Assembly (NCBI RefSeq): GCF_016804325.1
Contig: NZ_CP043627.1
Location: 6,283,501 to 6,347,500 of the forward strand
Direction: 5' to 3'
DNA: 64,000 bases
From: Methylobacterium aquaticum
GTDB lineage: Bacteria; Pseudomonadota; Alphaproteobacteria; Rhizobiales; Beijerinckiaceae
The notes under the pieces: model-generated
The model's input: only the letters and a program-made list of their open reading frames with translations
Told to the model about the DNA's origin: nothing
Database searches by the model: none
Program-made: the position numbers and the translations under genes
In this document: piece by piece, positions 46,458 to 55,471 of the stretch
How the letters are laid out: each line of letters starts with the position of its first letter
Position numbering within the stretch: the stretch's first letter is position 1

Positions 46458-47677
46458 GCGCGCATCCCGATCCTGAACGTCCTCTCACGATCTGGCTCGT
46501 CGCGGGCGAGGAATCCGGCGACCAGCTCGGCGCCAAGCTGATCCGCTCGCTGCGCGCGCTCTCGGACAGGCCGCTCTCGCTCTCCGGCGTCGGCGGCGAC
46601 GCGATGGCGGCGGAGGGGATGGACTCGCTGTTCCCGCTCGAGGACGTGGCGGTGATCGGCTACCTCGCGGTCGCCGCCCGCATCCGCCTGCTGATGCGGC
46701 GCATCCGCCAGACCGTGCGGGCCTGCGTGGCGGCCCGTCCCGACGTGCTCGTCATCATCGACAGCCCCGGCTTCACCCATGCGGTGGCGAGCCGGGTGCG
46801 TCGGCAACTGCCGGGTCTGCCCGTGGTCGATTACGTCAGCCCGAGCGTCTGGGCCTGGCGCCCGTGGCGGGCGAAGACCATGCGCGGCTACATCGACCAC
46901 GTGCTCGCCCTGCTGCCGTTCGAGCCCGATGCTCATCGCCGCCTCGATGGTCCGGCCTGCACCTATGTCGGCCACCCGCTGATCGAGCGTCTGAGCGAAT
47001 TGCGGCCGGGTCCCGCCGAGACGGCGACCCGGCAGGGACCGAGCCCCGTCCTCGCGGTGCTGCCGGGCTCGCGCCGCACCGAGATCGAGCGGCTGATGCC
47101 GATCTTCGGGTCGGCCCTCGCCAAGCTCCAGGCCCAGGGCCACGCCTTCACGGTCGAGCTGCCGGCGGTGACCCGCCACCGCGCCCTGATCGCGCGTCTG
47201 GCCGCGTCCTGGCCGGTGGCCCCGCGCCTGATCGACGGCGAGGCCGACAAGCTCGCGACCTTCCGGCGCGCCCGGGCGGCGCTCGCGGCGTCGGGCACCG
47301 TGACCCTCGAACTCGCCTTGTCCGGCGTGCCGATGGTGGTGGCCTACCAGGTGCCGAAGATCGAGGAAGTGATCGTGCGCCGCCTGATCCAGGTGCCGAC
47401 GATCGTGCTGCCGAACCTGATCCTGGGCGAGAACGCGATCCCCGAGCTGATCCAGTCGGATTGCACCCCCGAGCGCCTGGCAGCGGCGCTCGGGCCCCTC
47501 CTGCCCGACGGCCCGGCCCGGGCGGCGCAGGAGGCCGCGCTCGCCCGCCTCGACGCCACGATGCGGCTGCCCGACGGTGACGACCCGAGCCGCAGCGCCG
47601 CCCGGATCGTACTCAGCATCATTCGCCGAAGTGGTGACCGGTTCGGCGGCGACGATGATGCGAGAACAAGGAGCTGA
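46454..47677 (+). CDS. lpxB: Lipid-A-disaccharide synthase
   Basis: 407 residues if started at the TTG (46454) that overlaps the lpxI stop (TTGA); no ATG/GTG fits the conserved N-terminus LTIWLVAGEESGDQLGAKL. Family marks: GVGGDAMAAEGMDSLFPLEDVAVIGY, VDYVSPSVWAWRPWRAKTM, VLPGSRRTEI, ASGTVTLELALSGVPMVVAYQ and PNLILGENAIPELIQ. It joins lipid X to UDP-diacylglucosamine. It closes the envelope cluster. Confidence 0.96.
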   Translation: MSAHPDPERPLTIWLVAGEESGDQLGAKLIRSLRALSDRPLSLSGVGGDAMAAEGMDSLFPLEDVAVIGYLAVAARIRLLMRRIRQTVRACVAARPDVLVIIDSPGFTHAVASRVRRQLPGLPVVDYVSPSVWAWRPWRAKTMRGYIDHVLALLPFEPDAHRRLDGPACTYVGHPLIERLSELRPGPAETATRQGPSPVLAVLPGSRRTEIERLMPIFGSALAKLQAQGHAFTVELPAVTRHRALIARLAASWPVAPRLIDGEADKLATFRRARAALAASGTVTLELALSGVPMVVAYQVPKIEEVIVRRLIQVPTIVLPNLILGENAIPELIQSDCTPERLAAALGPLLPDGPARAAQEAALARLDATMRLPDGDDPSRSAARIVLSIIRRSGDRFGGDDDARTRS

Positions 47678-47707
47678 GCTGAGTTGCACCATGCAACTCG
47701 GCTCAGC
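47673..47707. terminator. Hairpin between convergent lpxB and peroxiredoxin genes
   Basis: Arms GCTGAGC-T-GAGTTGC and GCAACTC-G-GCTCAGC pair with one mismatch around loop ACCAT. It overlaps the lpxB stop and lies 12 bases from the stop of the convergent gene. No T-run on either side, so termination would need another factor. Confidence 0.5.
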
Positions 47708-47718
47708 CGCGGCCGCCG

Positions 47719-48246
47719 CTACCGGCTCTTCAGGTAATCGAGCATCGTCCCGGCATCCGAGACCTTGAGGCCGACGCCCGGCGGGTCATCGCGAAAGCCG
47801 GGCTCGACGAACATCTTCCGGATCGTGCCGTCCGCGACATGCATGGAGTAGCGCCAGCTGCGCATCCCCATGCCCTGGCGGCCGCGCCTGACCAGCATGC
47901 CCATCTGGCGCGTGAAGTCGGCATTGCCGTCGGGCAGCATGAACACCTTCTCGATGCCCTTGGATTTCGCCCACTGGAACATCACGAAGGCGTCGTTGAC
48001 CGACAGGCAGATCACCTGGTCGATACCGAGGGCGGCGAAGGCGTCGGCATGCTGCTCGTAACCCGGCAGGTGGTCGTCCGAGCAGGCCGGGGTGAAGGCG
48101 CCGGGCAGCGCGAACAGCACGATGTTGCGGCCGCCGAACACGTCGGCCGAGGTGAGGTCCTTCCACTCGAACGGGTTGGGGCCGCCGATGGCGTCGTTCC
48201 TGACGCGGGTGTGGAAGGTCACGTCCGGGACGGTGGCGGGCTGCAT
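47719..48246 (-). CDS. Atypical 2-Cys / Prx5-type peroxiredoxin
   Basis: 175 residues from the ATG at 48246; an upstream ATG at 48279 adds eleven residues. The thioredoxin fold has PGAFTPACSDDHLPGY with the peroxidatic Cys55, and the AKSKGIEKVFMLPDG segment typical of the Prx5/AHP1 group. It reduces hydrogen peroxide or alkyl peroxides with thiol donors such as glutathione/glutaredoxin. It stands alone and converges on lpxB. Confidence 0.9.
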   Translation of the reverse strand: MQPATVPDVTFHTRVRNDAIGGPNPFEWKDLTSADVFGGRNIVLFALPGAFTPACSDDHLPGYEQHADAFAALGIDQVICLSVNDAFVMFQWAKSKGIEKVFMLPDGNADFTRQMGMLVRRGRQGMGMRSWRYSMHVADGTIRKMFVEPGFRDDPPGVGLKVSDAGTMLDYLKSR

Positions 48247-48635
48247 CGGAACCTCGCAGGCATCAAAAATCGTGGACAAACGAAACGGGCACCGCGAACC
48301 TAATCCCGGGACCGGGCGGCCGCCACGGCAAAAATCGTCCCTGCGCGCCGGGCGGGTCGGCGGGTCTTTCGATGTTTCGCGGCCGCGTCCCGCATCGCCC
48401 CAAGACGAGGCGGAGGTCGGACCAGCTCGGCATCCATGCGTGGCCCACGCCCTGACCGCATCGGCACAATCTCGATCGTTCCATGATGCCTCCGCGGCAA
48501 AGGCGCACCCCTGAAAATCGTGCGCTATCCTTTGGGGCCTGTTGATCTTCGCCGTCGCCGCCTATCTCATCGTCGTGGATGGTGGAGGCCTGACCGCGTG
48601 TCGCGTGGCTCAGCCGGCGGCACGAGGGCCTTCTG
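48247..48635. other. Gene-free divergent interval
   Basis: 389 bases between the peroxiredoxin and the LOV kinase, which diverge from here. Both promoters should lie inside, but no clear elements, repeats or small genes were recognised. Confidence 0.35.
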
Positions 48636-50257
48636 ATGGCGGATATTTCGGAGAAGCCGGATCTCGGCGGCCTCGGGCCCGCCGTCACTGCCCGCGGCCC
48701 GCGCGCCGTCCACGACACCCACTCGGACATCTTCTTCGCCGCCGTCGAGACGACGCGGATGCCGATGATCGTCACCGATCCGCACCAGCCGGACAACCCG
48801 ATCGTCTTCGCCAACCAGGCCTTCCTGCGCATGACCGGCTACACGCCGGAGGAGCTGGTCGGCACCAATTGCCGCTTCCTGCAAGGGCCGGAGACCGACC
48901 GCGAGACGGTGGCGGAGGTGCGCCGCGCCATCGCCGAGCGCAAGGAACTCGCGACCGAGATCCTGAACTACCGCAAGGACGGCTCGACCTTCTGGAACGC
49001 GCTGTTCATCTCGCCGGTCTACGACAAGAAGGGCGAGCTGGTCTATTTCTTCGGCTCGCAGCTCGACGTGTCGCGCCGCCGCGACGCCGAGCTCGCCCTG
49101 CACCAGGCCCAGAAGATGGAGGCCCTGGGCCAGCTCACCGGCGGCATCGCGCACGACTTCAACAACCTGCTCCAGGTCATCAGCGGCTATACCGACGTGG
49201 TGCTGGCGCTGGCCGAGCATCCGCGGATCGACGCGACCCGGCTGCTCGGCGCCGGTCAGGCGATCCGCGCCGCGACCGACCGGGCGGCGCGGCTCACCCA
49301 CCAGCTCCTCGCCTTTGCCCGCAAGCAGCGCCTCGACGGGCGCGCGCTCAACCTCAACACCCTCGTGCGCGGCATGAACGAGATCACCGGGCGCACGCTC
49401 GGCGACCACGTCGTGATGGAAACCGACCTCGCGCCCGATCTGTGGAACTGCCGCATCGACCCGACCCAGGCCGAGGTCGCGCTCCTCAACGTCCTGCTCA
49501 ACGCCCGCGACGCAATGCCGGGCGGCGGCACCGTGACGATCAGGACCGAGAACCTGACCATCGACGACGAGATGGCGCTGCTGCTGATGGTGCGGCCGGG
49601 GGCCTACGCGGTGGTGCAGGTGCAGGATACCGGGCTGGGGATGCCGCCGGAGATCCTGGCCCGGGTGATTGAGCCGTTCTTCACCACCAAGGAGGAGGGG
49701 CGCGGCACGGGGCTCGGCCTCGCCATGGTGTACGGTTTCGCCAAGCAATCCGGCGGCACGGTGCGGATCACCTCGGAGATCGGCCAGGGCACGACCGTGC
49801 GCCTGCTCTTCCCGGCCACCGACCAGGCCGTCGCCGCCGAGCGCCGTCCCGCCCCGCGGGCGACCGACCGGAGCGGCACCGAGACGATCCTGGTGGTCGA
49901 CGACCGTCCGGACGTCGCCGAGACCGCCCGGGTGATCCTGGACGATTTCGGCTACACGGTGCTGGTCGCCCACGGCCCCAGGAGGCCCTGGACCTGCTCG
50001 ATTCCGCCGGCAAGGTCGACCTCCTGTTCTCCGACCTGATCATGCCCGGCGGCATGAACGGCGTGCTGCTGGCCCGCGCCGCCCGCGAGCGCCAGCCGCG
50101 GATCAAGGTGCTGCTCACCACCGGCTACGCCGAGGCCTCGATCGAGCGCACGGATGCCGGCGGCAGCGAGTTCGAGATCCTCAACAAGCCCTATCGCCGG
50201 ATGGAGCTGGCCCGCCGGGTGCGGCTGACGCTGGATGGGCCGACGGGGGTGGGGTAG
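48636..50257 (+). CDS. LOV-domain hybrid sensor histidine kinase, frame interrupted by one missing base
   Basis: Restored length is 540 residues. A LOV/PAS domain (about 30-148) has the photoactive motif GTNCRFLQG with Cys79, able to form a flavin adduct under blue light. The kinase follows: H-box [12 protein letters not shown] (His173), N-box [14 protein letters not shown] boxes VQDTGLGM and [12 protein letters not shown] receiver domain begins [16 protein letters not shown] and continues after the break as [17 protein letters not shown] (phospho-Asp in FSDLIMP). One added C in the run at 49976-49979 gives [18 protein letters not shown]-binding partner is not adjacent. Confidence 0.9.
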
Positions 50258-50278
50258 CGCCGGCCCAGCCGAAGCCGT

Positions 50279-51178
50279 TCAAAAGTTGTAGCCGACGCGC
50301 AGCCGCATCTGGTGGCGGTCGAAGCTCGACAGGTCGAGCGGTCCCGGCTCGCCGGATGCCCGCCCGGCAACCTGGAAGCTCCAGGTGAACGAGGCCCAGG
50401 CCTGCGGCGACAGGGTCGTGTAGAGGGTGGGGCCGAGATAGACGGCCTGCCCGGCGAGGCGGTCGAGCGCCAGGCCCTCGTAGGTCCGGGCATAGCGCGC
50501 CTCGGCGCCGACGAAGAGGCCGGGCCGGACCTGGTAGGCCAGGGCGGCGGCGGCCTCGAGGCCCGATCCGAGAATGCGCTCGTCCAGGCCGGCTGCCTGC
50601 GTCGTCGAGAACGCGAAGCCGAGATTGACCGCCGCGACCAGCGTGCCGGGGATCAGCTCGCGGTCGGCCAGCAGCGCGACGTCGGTCCCGAAGCTGCGCG
50701 CCGGCATACCCGTGCCGCCATCGACGGTGCCGTAGGCCGGCACGATGCTCAGCGTCAGACCGAACGGCGCGGCGCGGCGGTCGAGCAGGCGCAGGCGGGT
50801 CTCGAGGAAGCCGCCGTTGAAGCCGCCGGTGGTCCGGGCCGGCTCGCCGATATCGGAGGCGTTGAAGGTGACGCCCGGCGCGAGACGGAAGTCGCCGGTC
50901 AGCGGCATCTTCAGGGCAAGCCCGCTGTCGACGGCGAGGAAGCGGCCGAGGCGTTTGCCGAGCCGGCCGCTCGTTTCCCATTCCAGCTCCACCTCCCCGG
51001 GCACGCCGAGGTCGCTGCCCTCGGCGAAGCCGAACAGGTGCTCGCTGTCGAGATCGCCGGGGGTCAGGTTCTCGGCGGCGGTGGGGAGAGATTGGGCCCG
51101 GGCGGGCGCGGCCCCCTCCCCGGTCGCGAAGCAGGCCAGGACGATGCCGGCGAGAAGCGGGGACAGGACACGGCACAT
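50279..51178 (-). CDS. Outer-membrane beta-barrel-like protein of unknown function
   Basis: 299 residues. The signal peptide (MCRVLSPLLAGIVLACFATG, cleavage after PARAQ) leads to a sequence of alternating hydrophobic residues with many Gly and Thr, and a C-terminal Phe (LRVGYNF), all typical of outer-membrane barrels. Segments such as GGFLETRLRLLDRRAAPFGLTLSIVPAYG look like paired strands. The family was not recognised; relatives include putative transporters or MipA-like proteins. A good promoter with a dyad lies in front. Confidence 0.65.
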   Translation of the reverse strand: MCRVLSPLLAGIVLACFATGEGAAPARAQSLPTAAENLTPGDLDSEHLFGFAEGSDLGVPGEVELEWETSGRLGKRLGRFLAVDSGLALKMPLTGDFRLAPGVTFNASDIGEPARTTGGFNGGFLETRLRLLDRRAAPFGLTLSIVPAYGTVDGGTGMPARSFGTDVALLADRELIPGTLVAAVNLGFAFSTTQAAGLDERILGSGLEAAAALAYQVRPGLFVGAEARYARTYEGLALDRLAGQAVYLGPTLYTTLSPQAWASFTWSFQVAGRASGEPGPLDLSSFDRHQMRLRVGYNF

Positions 51179-51193
51179 CGCAACGGCTCATCA

Positions 51194-51240
51194 TTATAGC
51201 TTGTGCTATAACTGATAGGCGCGACCATTTCGCTCGTCAA
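51194..51240 (-). promoter_or_regulatory. Promoter with overlapping 18-bp dyad (operator candidate)
   Basis: On the minus strand TTGACG (51240-51235) and TATCAG (51217-51212) are spaced by 17 bases, a near-consensus sigma-70 promoter. Directly after the -10 comes TTATAGC-ACAA-GCTATAA (51211-51194), a perfect 7-bp dyad covering the likely start of transcription. This is where a repressor would act. No regulator gene is adjacent. Confidence 0.55.
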
Positions 51241-51508
51241 CAGCTCCGCGGCGGTCGGGATCGAAGGGCGTCGCCCCACGACGGACGCCATCGGCCCGCT
51301 CGGCGGAGTCTCGCTCCGCCCCGACCCGGAGGTGCCGGCTTTGGCTCAGGATCGCGGTTCGTCCAGTCCCCTGTGACATCGTTTAGGAAATGACGAAATG
51401 TCGCGTCCGATCTTTCACAGTCCTCCGATTCGGCCAGGAACCCGCACCCCGATCATATGTTATCGAAACACTCACCGCGGCACGCCGCAGATCACGGGAG
51501 ATACGGAT

Positions 51509-51673
51509 ATGGCCGACAAGAAGCAGCAGTCTCAGTCGCACAATACTGATGACACTGGCCGCCATAACCATAAGAACCCGGACGCCCCGAACCAGGGCAC
51601 CGTGCAGCATTCGGATGACGGCCGCCTGAAGGAGAACCGCGACAAGGGCATCCACCGCGGCGACAAAGAGTAG
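51509..51673 (+). CDS. Small very hydrophilic protein
   Basis: 54 residues (MADKKQQSQSHNTDDTGRHN onwards). It has almost no hydrophobic residues and is rich in Gln, Asn, Asp, His and Lys, so it is probably disordered. An ATG with CGGGAGATACGG upstream and a strong terminator downstream mark it as a single-gene transcript. Small disordered proteins of this kind are often stress-induced in Rhizobiales, but no function can be assigned. Confidence 0.7.
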   Translation: MADKKQQSQSHNTDDTGRHNHKNPDAPNQGTVQHSDDGRLKENRDKGIHRGDKE

Positions 51674-51697
51674 GCTTCGGGACGGACCGGAGCGGGA

Positions 51698-51728
51698 GGG
51701 CTGCCGAGAGGCGGCCCTTTCTTTTTTG
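51698..51728 (+). terminator. Rho-independent terminator of the 54-residue gene
   Basis: An 8-bp stem (GGGCTGCC / GGCGGCCC, one G-U pair) with loop GAGA is followed by TTTCTTTTTTG. It lies 24 bases past the stop codon. Confidence 0.92.
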
Positions 51729-51772
51729 TCCCAGACCCTGTTCGTCTCGGTCGAGGCTCGTCCCATTCACAC

Positions 51773-51891
51773 CCTCATCCAGAGGTGCGACTGAAAGGAG
51801 CCTCGCAGGAGGGCTCCAGATCTCGCTGCGATCTCTGGAGCCCTCCTTCGAAGTCAGCCGATTTTTAATCGGCCAACACCTCAGGATGAGG
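51773..51891. repeat. 119-bp nested inverted repeat
   Basis: The outer arms CCTCATCCAGAGGTG and CACCTCAGGATGAGG pair with one mismatch. Inner arms GGAGGGCTCCAGATC and GATCTCTGGAGCCCTCC form a second stem. A small GCCGAT/ATCGGC hairpin lies in the right half. The outer end also occurs at 20152-20166. It fills the gap between the small protein and the next gene; the following 180 bases show nothing else. Confidence 0.75.
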
Positions 51892-52073
51892 TCGAAAGTG
51901 GGATGAAAGACAAGGTCGTGATACCGATCTTCTCTGAAAATCTGGTTGATTGTTTTTTTACAGATGTCAGGCCGACCGTGTCACTCCGGGCCCCGCTTTC
52001 GCGACCCCGGAAAGACATGGTGGGTTTGATCATTGGAGAGATCAGCCGAGCAGGCCCCGTTTCGACGATGCCC

Positions 52074-52646
52074 TCACCCCACCGGCCGCCCATCCTGCCA
52101 GGGACGCAGGGCGTCCGGGATCCGAAAATCCCGCGGCACCGCGAAATCGCGGGCGGCGCCGTGGGCGGCGGCGAGGCCGCCGGGATAGCCGCTGCGGTTG
52201 TGGTACTCGTAGGTCCCCGGCGGCGGCAGGCGCTTATCCGCCGTGAGGCCCTGGACGCAGACGATGTCGGCGAGCGTCACGCCCGCCACCGCGGCGGTGG
52301 CGAGCGCCAGGGTGCCGGCGCGGGGGTTGTCGCCCTCGAAGCCGGTCGCCAGGGTGGCGAGGTCGAGGGCGTCGCCCGCGACCCGGCCCCAGATCCACGG
52401 CGTCGGATCGTGGCTCATCAGGATCGCCGCCCCGGTCGCGACCTCGCGGGCGCCGTAGGCCTGGACCAGGGCCTCGCGGCCCTCAAGACCCAGCGCCCGG
52501 CAGAGCGCCCGGGGCGCCAGGATCTCGGCAAGCCCGAGGCCGATCGAGAACCAGCCGAGGCCGCGGGCCAGCGCATCGTGCGCCGAGCGGGAGCGGGGAT
52601 TCACCGTGCGCGTCATGGCTGCCTCGCGGGTGCTGGGGTGAGTCAT
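52074..52646 (-). CDS. Conserved membrane-associated protein co-transcribed with alcohol dehydrogenase
   Basis: 190 residues from the ATG at 52646, which overlaps the dehydrogenase stop (ATGA). An amphipathic/hydrophobic segment [20 protein letters not shown] is followed by [39 protein letters not shown] and a second hydrophobic stretch [16 protein letters not shown]. The pattern resembles the membrane region found N-terminal to some cyclase/dehydrase (SRPBCC) proteins. The C-terminal tail is soluble. Function unknown; the coupling suggests it serves the dehydrogenase reaction or stress response. Confidence 0.65.
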   Translation of the reverse strand: MTHPSTREAAMTRTVNPRSRSAHDALARGLGWFSIGLGLAEILAPRALCRALGLEGREALVQAYGAREVATGAAILMSHDPTPWIWGRVAGDALDLATLATGFEGDNPRAGTLALATAAVAGVTLADIVCVQGLTADKRLPPPGTYEYHNRSGYPGGLAAAHGAARDFAVPRDFRIPDALRPWQDGRPVG

Positions 52647-53815
52647 GGCCGGATCATCACCTTGATGCAGCCGTCCTGCTTGTCCCGGAACGTCCGGTAC
52701 ATCTCCGGCCCCTGCTCCAGACCCACCGTGTGGGTGATGACGAAGGACGGGTCGATCTGCCCCTCCTCGATCCGCCGCAGCAGGTCGTCGCTCCAGCGGT
52801 TGACGTGGGTCTGGCCCATCCGGAAGGTCAGGCCCTTGTTCATCGCCGCACCGAACGGCACCTTGTCGATCAGGCCGCCATAGACGCCGGGGATCGACAG
52901 CACCCCGGCCGGGCGGCAGGCCATGATCATCTGGCGCAGGACGTGCGGCCGGTCGCTCTCCAGCATCACCGCCTGCTTGGCGCGGTCGTAGATCGCGTCG
53001 AGCGAGGAGGTGGCGTGCGCCTCCATCCCGACCGAATCGATGCACTTCTCCGGCCCCTTGCCGTCCGTCATGTCGTTGAGCCGGGCGACGACGTTCGATT
53101 CCTCATCGAGGTTGATCGTCTCGGCGCCACCGGCCCGGGCCATGGTCAGGCGCTCCGGCACCCGGTCGATGGCGATGACGCGCCTGGCGCCGAGCAGGAT
53201 CGCCGAGCGGATCGCCATCTGGCCGACCGGGCCGCAGCCCCAGATCGCCACCGTGTCGTCCGGCTGGATGTCGCACTGCACCGCCGCCTGCCAGCCGGTC
53301 GGGAAGATGTCGGAGAGAAACAGGAGCTTCTCGTCCGGGATGCCGCCCGGCACCTTGATGTGGGTCGCGTCGGCGAAGGGCACCCGCAGGTACTCGGCCT
53401 GGCCGCCGGCATAGCCGCCGGTGAGGTGGGTGTAGCCGAACAGGCCCGCGGTGGTGTGGCCGAAGGCGGTCTCGGCGAGCGCCTTGTTGCGGTTGGTGCG
53501 CTCGCAGACCGAGAAATTGCCGCGCCTGCACTGCTCGCACTGGCCGCAGATGATGGTGAACGGCACCACGATCCGGTCGCCGACCTTGAGGCTCTTGTTT
53601 TCCCGGCCGACCTCGACCACCTCGCCCATGGTCTCGTGGCCCATGATGTCGCCCGACTTCATGCCCGGCATAAAGTGGTCGTAGAGGTGCAGGTCGGAGC
53701 CGCAGATGGCGCAGGAGGTCACCTTGATGATCGCGTCGCGCCCATCCTCGATCGTCGGATCGGGGACCGTGTCGCAGCGGATATCCGCGGTGCCGTGCCA
53801 GACGAGGGCCTTCAT
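52643..53815 (-). CDS. Zinc-dependent alcohol dehydrogenase (FDH/formaldehyde dismutase-like MDR)
   Basis: 390 residues. Catalytic zinc ligands are Cys in [13 protein letters not shown] and the [12 protein letters not shown]is-Glu. Structural zinc ligands are in [16 protein letters not shown]. The Rossmann part has [16 protein letters not shown] and then [11 protein letters not shown]. The long loop with [30 protein letters not shown] is characteristic of the glutathione-independent formaldehyde dehydrogenase/dismutase branch. It oxidises small alcohols or aldehydes with NAD. It is coupled to a membrane protein downstream. Confidence 0.9.
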   Translation of the reverse strand: MKALVWHGTADIRCDTVPDPTIEDGRDAIIKVTSCAICGSDLHLYDHFMPGMKSGDIMGHETMGEVVEVGRENKSLKVGDRIVVPFTIICGQCEQCRRGNFSVCERTNRNKALAETAFGHTTAGLFGYTHLTGGYAGGQAEYLRVPFADATHIKVPGGIPDEKLLFLSDIFPTGWQAAVQCDIQPDDTVAIWGCGPVGQMAIRSAILLGARRVIAIDRVPERLTMARAGGAETINLDEESNVVARLNDMTDGKGPEKCIDSVGMEAHATSSLDAIYDRAKQAVMLESDRPHVLRQMIMACRPAGVLSIPGVYGGLIDKVPFGAAMNKGLTFRMGQTHVNRWSDDLLRRIEEGQIDPSFVITHTVGLEQGPEMYRTFRDKQDGCIKVMIRP

Positions 53816-53993
53816 GGCAGATCGGTCTCCGAGGCGGGTGCCGCGGAAGAGCCGGAATTGGCCGTCCGCGCACGGGCCACCCCGGCTCGGGTACTAATAC
53901 CCCCTACCGGTAAGCGGCATGCCCGAACAACCGATCAAAGTTGGCGCTGTTCCGCAGGATCTAACACGGCACGTGTCAGCGAGGCGCGCGCCT

Positions 53994-54911
53994 TCAGCAC
54001 GGCCTGGGCGCAGCCCCACCGCGGCGCAGTTCCAGGGTGACCCAGCCCTCGATCAGCCGGCGGCGGCGCAGGCGAAAACCCTGTGCGGCGTAGGCCGAGA
54101 GCACGCCCGGCACGTCGCGGGGGATCAGGCCCGACAGCACCAGGGTGCCGTCCGTCGCCACCGCGCGGGCGAGGCTGGGGGCGAGCCCCCGCAGCGGCCG
54201 GGCCAGGATGTTGGCGAAGACGAGGTCGTAGCCGCGGGCGACGCGGGCGAGCGGATGGCGCAGGCCCGGCGCCTCGTAGAAGGCCATCAGGTTGGCGAGC
54301 CCGTTGAAGGCCGCGTTGGTGCGGGCGGTCGCCACCGCCTCCGGGTCGAGGTCGCCGGCGATGACCCTGGTGTGGAGCAGGCGCGCGGCGGCGAGCCCGA
54401 GGATGCCGGTGCCGGTGCCGACGTCGAGGACCCGGTGCGGCCGGCGCCGTTTCACCTCGTCGACGAGGGCGAGGAGGCAGCCGAGCGTGGTGCCGTGGTG
54501 GCCGGTGCCGAAGGCGAGCGCCGCCTCGATCTCGATCGGCAGGTCGTTCGGCTGCACCCGGCCCCGGTCGTGCGAGCCGTGGACCAGGATGCGCCCGGCC
54601 CGCACCGGCTTCAGGCCTTCGAGGGAGGCGCGGACCCAGTCCTGCTGGTCGATCGCCGCGAAGGTCGCCTCGTCGGCGGCGTCGCCGAGGATCGGGCGGA
54701 TCAGCTCGCGCACCGCCTCTTCGTCCGGCTCCTCCGAGAAATAGGCCTCGAGGTGCCAGGTCTTGCCGTCCTCGGCCTCGAAGGCCGCGACCGCGGTCTC
54801 GGTCGGGTCGAAGACCTCGCCGATCAGGTCGGTCATGGCACGGGCGGCACGCTCGTTCGTGTCGAGTCGCAGCACGTGGGTCGGGCGGTGGGGCGGCAGG
54901 CCTTCGAGCAT
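53994..54911 (-). CDS. prmA: Ribosomal protein L11 methyltransferase
   Basis: 305 residues. The N-terminal L11-recognition domain (about 1-100) is followed by a class I SAM fold with AFGTGHHGTTLGCL, VLDVGTGTGILGLAAARL, GDLDPEAVATARTNAAFNG and DLVFANILARPLRGLAP, where NILA(R/N)PL is the PrmA substrate motif. It trimethylates L11. The roughly 180 bases downstream (to the divergent dehydrogenase) hold no gene. Confidence 0.94.
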   Translation of the reverse strand: MLEGLPPHRPTHVLRLDTNERAARAMTDLIGEVFDPTETAVAAFEAEDGKTWHLEAYFSEEPDEEAVRELIRPILGDAADEATFAAIDQQDWVRASLEGLKPVRAGRILVHGSHDRGRVQPNDLPIEIEAALAFGTGHHGTTLGCLLALVDEVKRRRPHRVLDVGTGTGILGLAAARLLHTRVIAGDLDPEAVATARTNAAFNGLANLMAFYEAPGLRHPLARVARGYDLVFANILARPLRGLAPSLARAVATDGTLVLSGLIPRDVPGVLSAYAAQGFRLRRRRLIEGWVTLELRRGGAAPRPC

Positions 54912-55150
54912 GTCGCGCCAATAGCATCCGCGCCGCCCGCCGTCACCGCCCCGTCACGCCGGCGCGGCATCTCTCTCGCCGCGCCACGCCTCGTTCGCTG
55001 CACGAGTCGCGCCGGTTCCGTCCGGTGTGGCATCGGCGCAGCAGCGAGGTGCCGTGAGGGAAACCTTGCCGGTCCCTACGGAACCGGCGCAGCCGGTCGG
55101 CGTTCATAGCGGCGCCGGTCGCCAGAAGCCGGCCGTTAAAGGATCGACCA

Positions 55151-55408
55151 ATGCGTGCCCGAGTTCGCGAGCAGGTTCGGCCGGATGGATCCGGTGCCGA
55201 TCCGGCTCAGACTCCCGTGCGGGAACCTCCCGCCTCGCGGGACACCACCACTTCGTCGCGGGACACCGCGATCCGGCGCCGCGCGGCGCCGCTCACCGCC
55301 GAGGATACGGCCCTGCCGGGCCGCATGCTCATGCTGCTCAGCCGGCTCCACCGGAGCGAGCTGCAATTGCAGGCCGAGGCTGAGAAGGCCGGCGCGCAGG
55401 GCGCCTGA
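55151..55408 (+). CDS. Possible small protein, unknown
   Basis: 85 residues, Arg/Ala-rich at first. The C-terminal part (ALPGRMLMLLSRLHRSELQLQAEAEK) could be an amphipathic helix. Frames overlap on both strands here and no homologue is recognised, so it may be non-coding. It lies in the 560-base gap between prmA and the SDR; nothing else is visible in that gap. Confidence 0.3.
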   Translation: MRARVREQVRPDGSGADPAQTPVREPPASRDTTTSSRDTAIRRRAAPLTAEDTALPGRMLMLLSRLHRSELQLQAEAEKAGAQGA

Positions 55409-55471
55409 ACCGGCCTTCCATGGCTTCGGGCGATCGCCACGCGATCTCCCGGAGCCATCGCGCCGCCGTTG

